DNA of 64,000 nt from Albifimbria verrucaria (lineage: Eukaryota > Ascomycota > Sordariomycetes > Hypocreales > Stachybotryaceae): assembly GCA_020081605.1 (NCBI GenBank), contig JAHREC010000009.1, forward strand, positions 1,736,001 through 1,800,000, in the 5' to 3' direction. The notes under the pieces are model-generated. The model saw nothing but the letters and a program-made list of their open reading frames with translations, did not search any database and had not been told where the DNA came from. Shown piece after piece: positions 1 through 12,525 of the stretch; the first letter of the stretch is position 1; each line of letters begins with the position of its first letter. The position numbers and the translations under genes are program-made.

Positions 1-426
1 ATGCCATCGTTGGCGTTGGGGACGTAGGTGGCCGACATGCCGTCGTTGGGCGGCGGTGGGGAGGGGATCATCATGCCGTTGGACATTTGGGCGTGCAGCT
101 TGGGATTGTAAGATTGCGGCTGGGCAGGCGGCGGCGGGGAGGAATGCTGTAGCCGGAGCGGGCATCGTATATGCGAGCAAAGTTGTTGTGCCATGGGGCC
201 TGCTGACCCATGGCACTCCCGGAGGCGGCCCTGGAGGAGGAGGCAGAGAAACGCCAGGCGCAGCGGTCGCGGCGCCGGGATAACGGGGAGGAGGCGGCGG
301 TAGATTTAGCAAGCTGTTGATCTGAGGGTTGACCATGGGCGGGGACATTGGCGGCGGCGGAGGAGGGACGTGGAATGGCCTCGTGGGATCAGTGCCCGAG
401 ACATGTCTTTGGCCGCCTGAATACAT
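1..426 (-). CDS. Proline-rich N-terminus of a probable Bck1-type MAP kinase kinase kinase (partial, runs off the window)
   Basis: Reading leftward from an ATG at 426-424, the protein starts MYSGGQRHVSGTDPTRPFH, then has PPPPPPMSPP and PPPPPRYPG segments, and later PYNPKLHAQMSNGMM- and MSATYVP-like stretches. This proline-rich, low-complexity head followed by 'KLHAQM' and 'MSATY' resembles, from memory, the N-terminus of filamentous-fungal Bck1-type MAPKKKs of the cell-wall integrity pathway. The kinase domain would lie outside the window, so the family call is tentative. Two reading-frame changes are needed, at the G run 207-209 and the G run 136-139 (plus strand), each explained by one missing base. 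It could be another proline-rich regulator. Confidence 0.45.
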   Translation of the reverse strand, partial: MYSGGQRHVSGTDPTRPFHVPPPPPPMSPPMVNPQINSLLNLPPPPPRYPGAATAAPGVSLPPPPGPPPGVPWVSRPHGTTTLLAYTMPAPATAFLPAAACPAAILQSQAARPNVQRHDDPLPTAAQRRHVGHLRPQRQRWH

Positions 427-2480
427 GGTGATGGACGAGGAGGAGGAGGTCGAGGAGGAGACGGAAGCGCGTTGCGGGGCGAGCCCGCCTCAAGCGCCTG
501 GGCGAGCAGCAGTCGTGAGGAGGCCAGAGCTAGGGAGTGAGATGGATGAAGTATCCTCGATTGCGACGACGAAGGGTCGGTCGGAGAAAAAACGTAGCGC
601 AAAACCCAAGGTCGGAGGGAGAGAAGTTGCGTGGTCGTTTGTGTGGAGAGCAGACCAGGGACTCTTTCGAGGCAGGGAACTGTTTCAACTTGGAGTGCGA
701 CCAATCGAGCTCGAGGTCAGCGGGGTACCGCGCGTACGGCTCAGGTAGGGACGGGCGGGTGGCAGAGAAGAGAGAGAGAAGCGATGGGACGCTGCTGCGA
801 ATCGTCTTGTCGCACGGCTGCGAAGAAAACTGGTGGAGTTGAGAGAACAGGCACCTCCTTTGTGATGCTCGGTGCTGCTCGGGCACGATGTAGTCCGGTG
901 CTGCTGACTTACTGCTTAGTTAGGAGTACCTACTTCTTACACAAGACAGCGCAGCGCAGCACAGCGCAGCACCAGCATGGGCAGATTAGAGCACGCAAAG
1001 TACTCGACGGTAAGGTACACCAGAACAGGCAGTGCACTTGGGGGCCGGTCAAGGAACAAACTCCTAACTAATGTACCTACGGCCAAACGCTGCAACGGCA
1101 TGCCAGGCCGGGTATCTCTACCTAAGTCCCTACCTGCCTAAGTAACCGCATTCCATGAAACCAGCATGGGCACTGTTTAGGTTGCGGCTTGGCTTGGCTT
1201 GGCTGCAACAAGGCAATCATCCGACGAACCGTCAGCGCATTTCAGCCAGGTCGCAAAGACACTGGAGCACGCATGCGCGAGGTTGGTTGGCTGGTTGATC
1301 GCTTAGGCCGGGTTTGCTGGCGGGTGAGTTTGCGACCCAGCGCCAGCTGTTGGTACCTCTAGGTCTACCTGGTTGGTTACCTGCTAACTGAACTACAGTA
1401 CGAGGCTAGTCAGTGCGTTAGGGATTTTACTGCTGTGGGTCACCGATGAACTGAACCCTGTGATCTAAAAGTTCCCCTGCCTCTGCCTACAATGGGCCGA
1501 GGCTTGCCTACCCAAACCTACCGACCTACACTGCCTTGCCTAGTCAACTTTGGCCAGGGTCTCGCACCCTTGCGCCCACGACAAAGTGACAAAGTGCGCC
1601 TTTGCTGTGGCTTTGCCTTTGGCTCGGCTTTGGGGGTTGAGAGCGAGACGGCCTGGATGCATGTATGTATGCATGTGTGTGCGCGCACCCACGCCTCTGC
1701 CGATGCAGCTCCCCTTTCACTGCATCGATATCAAAAGCCTGGGCGCTTAGAAGAGCATCCAACGGCCGACTCGGGTGGGTGCAGCCAACCTAGCGAATCG
1801 TAAGCTGCCCTCGTTCCGCTTCCAGCCTGCCCGCTCGGCCAATCAGACCGGTCCGAAGCCCATCGACCGGGGATTCCTGCGGTCGCAGGGGGTTGACATG
1901 CTCCTTTGGGATTGCTGAGGATGTCTTTGGAGCTGACGTGCGTTGACCGACCGGCAGAACCCAAACGGAGAAGATTGTCAAAGGCAAGGGCCGATGCCAG
2001 GTTGTCGACCGCGCAGCACAGCAGAGCCTCGGAACACAGCTGTCAGCCCGGCCCTTGCATGGTCCAAGACACCTTGAACCAGCGTCTTCAACATCGCGCT
2101 AGATAAGGCGTTTGCGACTCCATGCTTGGCTATCGATGCCGAGCTCGGCATTGTACCCGTCTATGGATACACAGCTACTTCATAATTGGCTTGAGTCGTG
2201 AGTCCCCAGAAAAGCACAAAGGTCCTGATTCGGACCTTCAAGGGTTCACGATGGATACAGTATTCATCCAGCACCGGCAATTGTCAAGACTAAACTCAAT
2301 AAATGCTAGCAACTCCGCTGCCATGTCTGCTATGTCTCAGTTGTACCTCGTATCATTACCTTGTATGTCACGTAGTACTATAAAGTCCCAATATTCAAAA
2401 TTAACAGCACCAAATTTCATCCACGCTCAACGCCGTTTGTCCCGAACCCCGACCGCGACCGCGACCGCCAATGCTTCCGC
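427..2480. other. Intergenic region without a recognisable gene
   Basis: It lies between the 5' end of the kinase-like gene and the 3' end of the GH5 gene. It is rich in short degenerate repeats: cagcgcagc-type runs around 947-975, a ggcttggcttggctt run near 1185-1202, and ttggttggctggttg near 1283-1297. The short open frames show no family resemblance. Most of it is probably the long 5' leader and promoter of the leftward gene. Confidence 0.5.
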
Positions 2481-4773
2481 TCACATAACGCTGCAGCTTC
2501 CAAAGTTGAATCCGTAGCCCTGTTGACATTGCTCCAGGTAGCCGGCTTCCTCGGCCGAGCCTTGTGGACCATTGTGCTTCCTAACCAGTCCTTGAATGGT
2601 CAGAGTTTGCTCTCCTTGTGGGTGCCACCACTTCAGCCGTTGAAGCAGGGTGCCCTCTTCTTCGTCTGAGCTGATCTCCCACTTGCCCGCAGACACGGTG
2701 ACGTCGCACTGATCGTTGGGGAAGTGGAACTCGGGCAGAAACACCACGGTGGGTGCATTGTCGGCTGGCGGCTTGGTGGCCTGCAGCTTCAGGCTGTAAA
2801 CGCCCCGTCGAAGGTCGAAGCCGGACGAAATCACGTTGCCAGCAACGACTGTCGGCGTCGGTCGGATGAAGGCCTCAGCCGCACGATATCCTGGAGCGTT
2901 TGTGAGCTCGGGGTTCTTGATTGACGGCGCAGAGCTGATAGATGGGTTTGTGAGTGTTCGCTGGAGGTTCGCCGGCGTCACGTTTCGGTCGTCCTCTACC
3001 TCACGTCCAGTGTTTGGAAGTTTGAGGGTTGAGGACGAGGGGCCAAGCTCTGGGACCGCGGACACGGGTGGTACTTTGTCGTCCAGGGAGAAAATCGACA
3101 AGTCCTCTCCATTCCATTGGTCACCGCGCTCATGGTCATTCGTGGCATCATAGAGCCACAAGCAGTGACCTTCAATCTTCGAGCCCTCAACGGCGAAGTA
3201 GTTTGCGTCAAGCGCAGATGATTGGCTGGAGTAGTCACCAGTCTTGTACGCCTTCTTATCGTCCATGTCATATGGGATTCCGAATTCCGAGAGCACGCAA
3301 GGGTGGTTTCCGCTTCGGTCAAGACCCTCTTGTCGTAGAGTCGCCAATTGGTCCCTCAGGCAGTTACGAATCGCTGTCTCGCCAATGCGAATTGCGAAAG
3401 CAGGATGTAGGTATTTGCCTCGCAATACGCCGACAACGTCCACGTTCCAGGTACTGTTCCAATGCTTTGTCATAAGAGTGATGCCATCGTAGTAGTGGGG
3501 GTAAAAGCCATCTTGGGGTCGTCATCTTCGGTTCCCTTAATCTGAGGAGGAAGCTCCAAAGTAGGGTACTGCATTAACATGATGCAATCCTTGTGGTGCT
3601 CTCGGCAAGATTTGCTGTACTTTCGGTACAAGTCCATGAAATACGTATTCGTAAACTCTGGATAGTCAATCGTTTTTCCCGTGCGTGGATTTTTAGCAAA
3701 GTAATCCTTCCTTAGGATGCTATCCGTCTCCGGATCCCAGACACCGTGCTGTGCCCAGACACACTGCCCGAGTTTCCAACCGGGATCACGCTTCCAGCCA
3801 TACTTTGAATCGTCGTAATCCGCTGGCAACCAGGCAATCTCACCGTGCGGGTCAACGAGTTTGGTACCGGTCTTGTGAGGACCAAGACCGCCCATTTCCC
3901 ATACATCAACTTCACATGCCCTGCCCATACCGGTCAGGAATGTCTGCCACATAGTAGGGCAGGTTCCCTTTTCAAAGGGTGCTCCTTGGGAATAACGGTC
4001 AAGTCCTTGTAGCCAGTCATTCCCTTGTTCGGTTCATTCATGCTTTCCCATCCAATGACGACGTCGTTTTCGAGATCGCCAGCCTCGTGAATGCGCTTGG
4101 CCAGATGTGCGCACGCATTGATAAAGTGATTCTGCAGGTAGTCCTGGATATTCACGCCATCAATGATGCATTTCGGTGCAAAGTCCCGCCCAGCAAAGAA
4201 CATGGTGAATATTGTGCCAGCGGCGAGCCTGTAATAGTTTGTAGACCAAATCATCTTGGGGAAGCTGGCAGGATCGGGATATGTGTTGTGCACGATGGCG
4301 GCCTCGGTGGCAGCAAAGCTTAGAGGATTCAGACCGCAGGCATAGATGGTCCACATCAGGGCACCAGAGCCGCCAGTGAAGCGTGACCAGACGTCTTGGT
4401 GAGGATCCATGAAAATGTAGAAGCCGAAGTTCTTGGCTATCCGTAGGACCTCGATCGTGTGCTGGATGAACTCCTCGTCGTAGCGACCAGGCCCGGCTGC
4501 CTCCAAGGCCTCCCAAGTGAAGATGTAACGGATGGTGTTGAAGCCATAACGCTTGATGCGCGCAAAGTGAGTCGGTGCATCGGCCTTGGAAAAGGGTCGC
4601 TGGTGAAAGGTGACGTTGTCGCCATCGAAGAAGTTCTCGCCGATATGGGAGGGCTGATTGGGTTCGCTGGGGAGTTTGGAATCGCCAGCGACGTTGATGC
4701 CTCGCAAAACGACTTGTCGGCCGTGGCCGTCACGGAACTGACCGTCCTCTATTGTAAGGCGGAAGGAAGCCAT
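2481..4773 (-). CDS. GH5 subfamily 12 steryl-beta-glucosidase / endoglycoceramidase-related enzyme (Egh1/EGCrP2 type)
   Basis: About 764 residues with no signal peptide, as expected for the cytosolic fungal enzymes that hydrolyse ergosteryl-glucoside and glucosylceramide. Visible motifs: RGINVAGDSKLP near the N-terminus, an acid/base segment GWESMNEPNKGM around residues 240-250, and a nucleophile segment VLSEFGIPYDMDD, with a C-terminal beta-sandwich-like part. Two breaks interrupt it: an A run one base short at 3969-3972, and a C run (plus-strand G 3497-3501) one base short. Adding one base at each restores PLKKGTCPTMW and FTPHYYDGITLM. No intron is needed. Start at 4773 fits the conserved MASFRLTI-type opening. 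It is divergent from SKI3 across 2.6 kb. The family is clear; the exact substrate is inferred from the subfamily. Confidence 0.85.
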
Positions 4774-6688
4774 CTCGTCGGTGACAGACAGCCTGTTGTT
4801 CCGTTGGTGGTGACGAGGTGATGTCAGCGGAAGGGAGATGGGGCAGCTGGTTCATATTAAAGTCCAAGGTACCACATAGAGTCCAGATAGGACGTCACGT
4901 AATGCGGGTAGCCGGGGTTCATTCCGCCACCAGACCAGGCGTTGCCATGCCATATGAACACTAGGCTGGTCGGTTAGTGCATATTGGCTTGGCTTGTCTG
5001 CTGTAACAATTAATTTCAGGAAAATGATGAATTGGAGTTGCCGACGGGGAAACGGGAAGATACTAGTGTTCGTTTCAAGGCAGGTCAGATATTCTTTTCG
5101 ACTTGGCGAGTCATAACACCTGAGCACATCTCACGAAGCGAAATGTGCTGAGCGTGACCATGTGGCCAGGTCATTATGGTCTTGCCGTTGCATTCCATGG
5201 CAGCCAACTAACTGCCTGCACGTTGGGACCCCGAAGTCTAGCACGTCCAGCCAATCGTAGCATGACAGAGTAAGATGGCAATTATTTACATCAGTTTATA
5301 AATGGTTCGGCAATGTGATGTTCTTAGCATTCTTCCCAGCTATCTTGGTTTATACGGGCTCTAAGCTTAGGTAGTTGATGGTTCCGTTTGCACCGCCTTG
5401 CTTCCCTGCGCACAGTACAGTACTCAACCACAATGCCGATCACGAATACGCAGCACCAGGAAAAGAACACGACTGTAAGCTTGGCATAACATATACAGGG
5501 TGCACATGGCTCCAAAGGAATCTCCAAGGACTGGCAGTGCGAATTTTTTTAATTTTTTTATTAATGTTTTTTTAGCTGCCATCCTTGTTCTGCTTTCCAT
5601 GGCATCATTTCTTCATTGCGTCGACAGTTTTCCCACGGAGGTATAAATAATGCTATGAGAGTTTTAATCAAGACCGACGATCCATGCTCCACCTTGCTTG
5701 AACATGTGCATTGATTGACAAGGCTCCAAATGTTTTTACCAATTTTGGTATCATTGGGGAGCAGATTTTTTATTACTTAATATTTTATTTACTGCCCGAC
5801 TACAGTTCAGTCTCAAAAGACACTCACTGGCATGAGAACCTGTCAAATAGGGAGCAGTAAAATAGGAACTGACTGCAAGCACCAAGAAGAATGAAAATGA
5901 ATACGCATCAGAATGGAATTTGAATAAAATGATTGTCATACAAGGATAAACATGGAGAAGTATTCTTTTATCTGTAGAATTGTCTTCTATCATTTCCCCA
6001 TTTTGACGAATATTCTTCTTGGAGAAATCCAAGGTTCACGATGTGTAACTCTTACTTTTTGCTCACCACTTGCCTGTTTCCGGGCATTAGGAAAAATGGG
6101 AAGTGAACAGTCACCGAGATTAATGCGCGGACATGGAGATTTGAGATGAATTGTGAATGTTCATTTTGACAAGGTAAGATACGCTGAAATAGAAACCATG
6201 CAGAGCTTCGTCCTTCATGATGACCTGTCGCGATTCCACCCGAGATCAAACACTTCATAACCATCGTGTAGAACTGTGATGACAACTCGTCGGATCCCTT
6301 GCGAATACTTCCTCTTCCATACCCTCCCATCTCAACTGCTTCACCCTTCACATCCTTACGCCCTCACGCCACCCTACCAAGGCCTTGCAGTGATATACCA
6401 CCGCAAGCCTTCGATGTTAGCAGTACACATGCTCCAGGGGTTTGGTAGAACTGACCTGGGAAAAGATGGTGAAGCCATCACCCTCAAGAGAATATCGGAA
6501 TTGAGTTATTCTGCTTCAAGAATGACCAAGAGACAAAACGCCGCACATTGCACTTCAGTTTTCCAAACAAGCTCCGCAAGGACTTCCCATAGGAATTGGA
6601 CTGTCTTTCAAGAAAGACGCCCAACCCTGAGATTTCTGATGTCTCTTGCAAACGTCGAGTGACGCCAGGCCGTCACCGGCAGACCCAT

Positions 6689-6713
6689 TTGCCTGCTCGA
6701 GACGAACAGGCAA
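6689..6713. repeat. Inverted repeat TTGCCTG/CAGGCAA
   Basis: Perfect 7-bp arms at 6689-6695 and 6707-6713 with an 11-nt loop, about 85 bp left of a longer hairpin. No function is evident. Confidence 0.6.
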
Positions 6714-6795
6714 GGGCTGACACAGGGTGAACCGTGATGGAAGAGCTTTCTCCGAATTTCCCCATGCCGAGTAGACCCGTTGAGACAACGGGCCT

Positions 6796-6829
6796 GAGAG
6801 ACTGGCCGTCCGGAAACGGCCCGTCTCTC
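6796..6829. repeat. Strong hairpin, 13-bp stem with one mismatch
   Basis: The outer arms gagagac (6796-6802) and gtctctc (6823-6829) pair, then after one mismatch GGCCGT (6804-6809) pairs with ACGGCC (6816-6821) around a 6-nt loop ccggaa. It sits in a non-coding stretch 0.5 kb upstream of SKI3. It could be part of a structured RNA or a chance palindrome. Confidence 0.65.
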
Positions 6830-7034
6830 TGTATGTAGCATAGAAGTGCAGCTTTGACGAGGGTGATGGCTTGCAGAAGAAAAGAAAAGCTGTGGTGTGT
6901 GTGAGGTGCCAAAAGTTTTGACTCACTGGAGAGCCTCAGCGGGGCCGCGGGGCGGAATGAGGATTGTTCCGGGGGCCTTGAGAACCACCTTGCTGTGGCC
7001 AGGCGCCTAACAGCGGGCGCTCATCAAGCTCTGT

Positions 7035-7076
7035 GCTGGACAGGTAGCTGGACAGGTAGCTGGACAGGTAGCTGGA
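7035..7076. repeat. 12-bp tandem repeat, 3.5 copies (gctggacaggta)
   Basis: Three identical 12-bp units plus a half unit, in the SKI3 upstream region. The unit length is a multiple of three, but no supported gene contains it. Confidence 0.9.
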
Positions 7077-7352
7077 AGTGGGGCACAAAGCCCAAGGTAC
7101 CTACTTGCTGTACCTCTTTGGCTTCATTGAATGACATAACCTCAAAAGACATTCTTCCTCCAGGCGAGAGCTTCGTCCAAGTAAACCCACCGCTTGACAA
7201 AGCTCCCTGATACGTGTGCGGCGAGTTCGGGTAACACCACATATTGTTTCGTACCTCTCGCTCACGCTCCTCCCCAAGTTACCCTACCTGTACAGTATCT
7301 TTCCTGGCACGCAGAACATCAAACCCAGACACACCCTCTCCATCACGACGGT

Positions 7353-10300
7353 ATGTCAGGGTCCAAGGCGGCCTTGACGGCCATCAACGATGCCATAAAG
7401 CAAAACAAAATCGACGATGCTATCGAGAAGGCGCAGGAGTTCCTGAAGAAGGAACCGAAGAACTATCAAGGGTATGCTCTCTGACCTGCCCCGCTTCACC
7501 TGCCCTGGCTCACTCTCACCGTAGTCACATCTTCTTGGCTTTTGCCCTGGATAAGAAGAACAGCCTCGACGAAGCTGAAAATGCTTACAAAGCTGCAACC
7601 CAGCTCCGGCCAAAGGATGCTCAGGCATGGAAGGGCCTGATAAAATTCTATGAGAAGCAAGGTCCCAAAAGGCTAGCTGACTATCAGAATGCTGTCGTCA
7701 ACCTTGCCTTCATCTATCAAGAAGCCGAGGACATGGACAGATGTCACGAGACTGTCGACAAGTTTATTGATTTCGCGCGAGTTCAAGGTGATCGCCTGCA
7801 GTACGCCGATGCATTGTGGATTCGAATACCTGAGAGCCCGCTGTATTCTATCCTTGAGGGTCGGTTCCCACATCCTGGCAAGACTTACGAGACCATTGCA
7901 CACATCCTCGAAGAGTTTGAGAAGAAACGCATCAACACTCTGATTGGTGAGCGTCGGACACGACTAGGCGCAAAGCTGAGTGAAGTTACGCTCGAAGTGA
8001 AGCGCGAAGTCTACAGCCAAAGCAAGTTAGAGCATATTTATCGACAGCTCATCAACTGGACCAGCGACGACGAGCTAAGAAGAAGGACAGAGGAGAAGCT
8101 TCTCTTGTATTGCTATGAACGCATGCTCGCCGTTCCTGCTGGAGCACAAAAACAGCAGGAACAAGAGACAGTGCTTGGGCTCGCCAACGACATGGTGGTC
8201 ATCAGACACCCTTACAAGCTTGCTTGGGACATTGCCATCGATTGGCAAGATCACAAGGAAATCAAGGGCTGGGATGTCGAAGTGCTCCGAAGTTATTGCA
8301 ATTTCTTCCCCGAGAGTGATCTGTACAAAGTCATCACGGCGTTCCTGACCAGCACCCTGTCGCCCTTCCCTGCAGCAAAGGCAGCCGACGTTCAGAATGC
8401 CCCAGAAGACAAGTCAGACGATAGCGACGATGACGAAGATGGCGGCGTGCCGACCTCTATTATTCCACTCACTGATGAAGAACGCATCCTCATGATGACC
8501 GAGGGAATCACCACTGCTGATTCTACCTTTGCTTACCGACTTGTGGGTGAATACTTTCTTCATACCGGCGAGTACGAAAGTACGGTAGAGTTCATGCGTA
8601 AAGCAATGACTCTGCTTGTCCAGGAACGAACCAAGACTGGCCTAGATTTCAACAACACCGAGAATACGTACATGCTATGCCTTGCCACTGCATTGGTATA
8701 CTACCAGTCTCCTAGACATCATCAAGAGGCCAAAACTCTGTTCGATAAAGTGCTGGAGCGTGATCCTACCTCAACACGTGCTCTCATAGGCGTCGGACTC
8801 ATCTTTGAAGAAGAGGAAGAGTACGATCAAGCAATCGATTTCCTTAACCGTGCCCTGAAGCGAGACCCATCAAATATTCGTGTCAGATCGGAGGCCGCTT
8901 GGGTCGCTGCTCTCAAAGGAGACTGGAGTGCTGCGAAAGAGCCGTTACAAAAATGCGTCCAGGATCTGGAAGCAGACCGCTCTCATGACAAGAACCTTCT
9001 CGCTGAAACTCAGTACCGCGTCGGCTCCTGCATCTGGAACATCAACACTGATAAGCAAGCAAGAAAGCAGCGTAAGGGAGAGTGTGCGTATGCCTACTGG
9101 CTGAGTGCTCTGAACAACGATCTCAATCATGCTCCTTCATACACTAGTCTGGGTATATTCTACAATGACTATGCTAAAGATCGGAAGCGAGCCCGCCGTT
9201 GCTTCCAAAAAGCATTGGAGCTTTCTGCGTCCGAAGTCATCGCAGCTGAGCGTTTGGCCCGCTCCTTTGCTGACGATGGCGACTGGGACCGGGTAGAGCT
9301 TGTCGCACAGAGAGTAGTCGACTCTGGAAAAGTCAAGCCTCCACCAGGTTCGAAACGAAAGGGTATCAGCTGGCCTTTCGCAGCGCTGGGTGTGGCGGAG
9401 CTAAACAAACAAGACTTCCACAAAGCAATCGTCTCATTTCAATCTGCTCTTCGCATTTCACCAAATGACTACCATTCTTGGGTCGGACTTGGAGAAAGTT
9501 ACCACAGCTCTGGTCGATATGTTGCCGCCACCAAAGCTATTCTTAACGCACAGAAGCTAGAAGATGAAGCTGATGGTCAAGATCTTGGGGACGGTTGGTT
9601 CACGAAATACATGTTGGCTAATATCAAGCGCGAACTGGGAGACTTTGATGAGTCGATCGAGCTTTACCAGACTGTCATTGCGACACACCCTGAAGAAACC
9701 GGAGTTGTCATTGCTCTACTTCAAACCATGGTGGACAATGCTTTAACAAGTGTCGAAAAAGGGCTGTTTGGCAAGTCGATCCAGCTAGCTGTTGATACCA
9801 TTGCTTTTGCCGTCAGCCACAGCAATGATGTGTTGGAAACTTTCAATTTCTGGAAAAGCATGGCCGATGCTTGCTCTGTATTTTCAGCTGTTAGAAGCCG
9901 TACGAATGATTTCCCTGTGGATTCGGTAAAGAGTCTACTTCAAAAGAGCCCCCGAGGCTTTTGAGTCGTTGGCCGATGTTGACAAGGTTGGCACCGGGGT
10001 TGTCTTTGCAGAAGGGTTGTTTTCTGAGGACGAAAAGCCTGGTGTTGACATTACTCGATGCCTCCATGCCAGCATATTGTGCAACAAGCGGGCTGTGCAT
10101 GCCACTATCGGCGACCTGCACGCACAATCGGTGGCATACTACAACCTAGGTTGGGCGGAGTACCGCGCTCATATCTGCCTTCCCCGCCAGTGGAAGTCGA
10201 GCAGCTACCTCAAGGCAGCCGTAAGATGCTTCAAGCGTGCAATTGAGCTGGAGGCTGGCAATTCCGAGTTCTGGAACGCCCTGGGCGTCGTGACCAGCGA

Positions 10301-11658
10301 GATCAACCCATCGGTCTCTCAGCATGCGTTTGTGCGCAGCTTGCATCTGAATGAGCGCAGTCCAGTAGCATGGACCAACCTTGGTGTTTTGGCACTGCTG
10401 TCTGGCGACATCAAGTTTTCGAATGAGGTGCTCACCAGAGCGCAGTCTACGGACCCTGATTACGCCCATGCCTGGCTTGGACAGGGCTTCATTGCACTTT
10501 TACATGGCGACAAGAAGGAAGCCAGAGGCCTTTTCACTCACGCAATGGAGATTGCTGAGGCATCATCTACACCGACGAGACGATACTACTCCACGTCCAT
10601 GTTCGATTATCTTCTGAGTGCACCACTCAACCCTAACGTCGCTTCACTCATCCAGCCATTATTTGCCTTGAACCAGGTACAGGCTCTTGAGCCCGATGAT
10701 CTACCTTTCGGTCATCTTTCGAGTCTCTTCCGGGAGCGCACAAAGGAACACCCTCGAGCTGTGGAAACACTAGAGAAGATTTGCGAAAGGATAGAGACAG
10801 AATATGAAGCCACGGAGTCTCCTGAAAGCCTTGCCAGGTTCACCTTGGCTCGAACAGACCTCGCGAGAGCGTATCTTGGAGCTGGTCAGTATGATCAGGC
10901 GGCGGAATGTGGCGAGATGGCTCTTGGACTAAGTGGTGACGAGACGGAAAGCGAATTGTCAAGGAGCAGCGCAGAAAAGCTCGTCTCTCTGCTCACCTAA
11001 CTGTAGGATTGGCCAAGTACTACAGCAAGGAGTACTCAGAAGCTGTCGCCTGTTTTGAAGCAGCCATCGAAGAGTCGGATAACAACCCAGATGCCATTTG
11101 CCTGCTCGCCCAGGTACTTTGGGCTCAGGGCACGGAATCATCACGAGACAAGGCCCGTGCTGCACTCTTTGAGGTGATTGAACGACAACCCGACCATGTA
11201 CAGAGCGTTTTGTTGTTGGGTGTCATTGCACTTTTGGATGATGACCAGGACAGCATCGAAGCTGTTGTAGAAGAGCTTGGTGGACTGCGCACGAATGACA
11301 AGGTGACGGCGTCAGAGCAGTCGCACATTGGGGAGGTCCTTCGCGCCATTGCCACTGTCGGCGAGGGTTCCACGGAGAAGGATATGTTGAACCAGGCCCA
11401 GATTGACACGATGCTGTACCCCACCTCCCTCATGGTTGGTCGGCTCTGCACGAGACAGCAGGCAACAAGTATGCGGCTCAGATGGCTCTCCGGGTGGCGA
11501 CTCGCGGCATCCCGCCTCGTGGAGTGCTAGAGGCACACGATCTGGCCAAGGCGTATGCCGGCACCGGAACGGCGGGCGATGCGCAAAGAGCGGCGTTCTT
11601 GGCGCCGTGGGAGAAGGTTGGTTGGGAGGCGTTGGAAACCGTGTCTGTCAATCTGTAG
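7353..11658 (+). CDS. SKI3: Ski complex TPR scaffold Ski3
   Basis: About 1,417 residues of tetratricopeptide repeats, the usual length for fungal Ski3. With Ski2 helicase and Ski8 it forms the cytoplasmic Ski complex, which feeds mRNA to the exosome for 3'-5' decay. Start: ATG at 7353 (MSGSKAALTAINDAIKQNK). One intron at 7472-7524 joins NYQG to HIFLAFALDKKN. TPR signatures recur, for example SYHSSGRYVAATKAI and AYLGAGQYDQAAEC. Three frame breaks: a C run one base too long at 9949-9953 (restores KSPEAFESLADVDKVG), one G missing at 10979 (restores EKARLSAHLTVGLAKYY), and a C run one base short at 11427-11429 (restores PTSPHGWSALHETAGN). The C-terminus ends ETVSVNL. An acidic linker (KSDDSDDDEDGG) lies near residue 340. 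It converges on RMI1 with only 115 bp between stops. Confidence 0.92.
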
Positions 11659-11773
11659 ATGGACAAATATGTTGAAATATTGAGTTGGTGGTAACTGTTA
11701 ATACATATCGTGTAAACAGGAAAAGACGACTAAACTTGGATCACGATAAATCTGTGCATTGATGTTTTTGATA

Positions 11774-12525
11774 TCATTGACTTGTTAAATCCTGACTATT
11801 GTGGACGGTCACTCCTAGAGCTTCCTTCAACCGTGCCAGTCTTCCCTCCACCCATGCCTTCTGCCACACATCTATCTTCCCGCCCAACAACACACACGTC
11901 TCGGGTGCCAGTAGGACCACGCCACGCGCAATGACAGTGCCGGCTTTTAGTAGAATCTTCTCGCCCATGTTTGTGCTGCCCACGCCGATTCTGTCGATGC
12001 GCTTCAGCTCCATCGCAAAGACGCGTTGGCCCTTGCAGTCCTGCAGGACGAGCCTGTGCGTGGTGTTTTTGCCTGCGGCTGGTGCCTGCGCCTGGGGGCG
12101 TTGTGTCTGGGTCTGACTCTCACCAGTGGCGTCGTCTTGGTCGTTGGCGACGAGACGGATGACTTCTCGGCCGCGAGTCCGCTCTCCGCGCTCGATGGCC
12201 TCGAGCTCTTCAACCTGCTCCCAGCGGCTGAGACTCAGGTTCTCGATGTCGACAACCTGGAGGTGCACGTCCCGCGGGAGACGCAGCTCTTTAACGCGCG
12301 CATCGTCGGCGCCGGCAGGGAGCGAGGCTAGCGACGGATCAAGCAGCTGCGCGGTGCTCGCCGTGGTGAGGTCGCATGCCAGCAGACGAGCTTTTGCTGT
12401 GGCCAGGAGAGAGGGAAGCGGTGGGGAGGGTTGCGGGCGGTGATGAGGCTGTTGAGAAAGGCGGCGGAGGGCGTAGGAAGGGACTGGGCGAGAAGGGAGG
12501 AGCGTAGTTGGGAGGCGAGATCCAT
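11774..12525 (-). CDS. RMI1: RecQ-mediated genome instability protein 1 (Rmi1), OB-fold
   Basis: About 250 residues. Rmi1 binds DNA topoisomerase III and the RecQ helicase (Sgs1/BLM) and helps dissolve double Holliday junctions. The sequence begins MDLASQLRSSLLAQSLPTPS, a helical N-terminus, then has the DVHLQVVDIENLSLSRWEQ strand and an OB-fold part with LVLQDCKGQRVFAMELKRID, GEKILLKAGTVIARGV and CVLLGGKIDVWQKAW, typical of fungal Rmi1. A Gln/Ala-rich insert sits between the strands. One break: the C run (plus-strand G 12423-12426) is one base short; adding one gives NPPPPLPSLLATAKARLLA. No intron is seen. It is divergent from VPS51 across 758 bp. Confidence 0.88.

Larger units (their letters stand above)
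4774..7352. other. Long AT-rich intergenic region between divergent genes
   Basis: Shared upstream region of the GH5 gene (leftward) and SKI3 (rightward). The middle (about 5280-6200) is AT-rich with stop codons in all frames and no recognisable protein. The part from 6660 to 6830 is richer in GC and holds the inverted repeats listed separately, followed by a 12-bp tandem repeat at 7035-7076. I see no gene that I can support. Confidence 0.5.

Noticed and set aside
9941..9966. Programmed ribosomal frameshift in SKI3
   Set aside because: Similar shifts occur in nearly all genes of the window at G/C runs, and no slippery site with a downstream structure stands out; base-call error is simpler.
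9969..11530. Separate TPR-protein genes downstream of the first long SKI3 frame
   Set aside because: The protein continues across the break when one base is changed, and the total matches Ski3 length.
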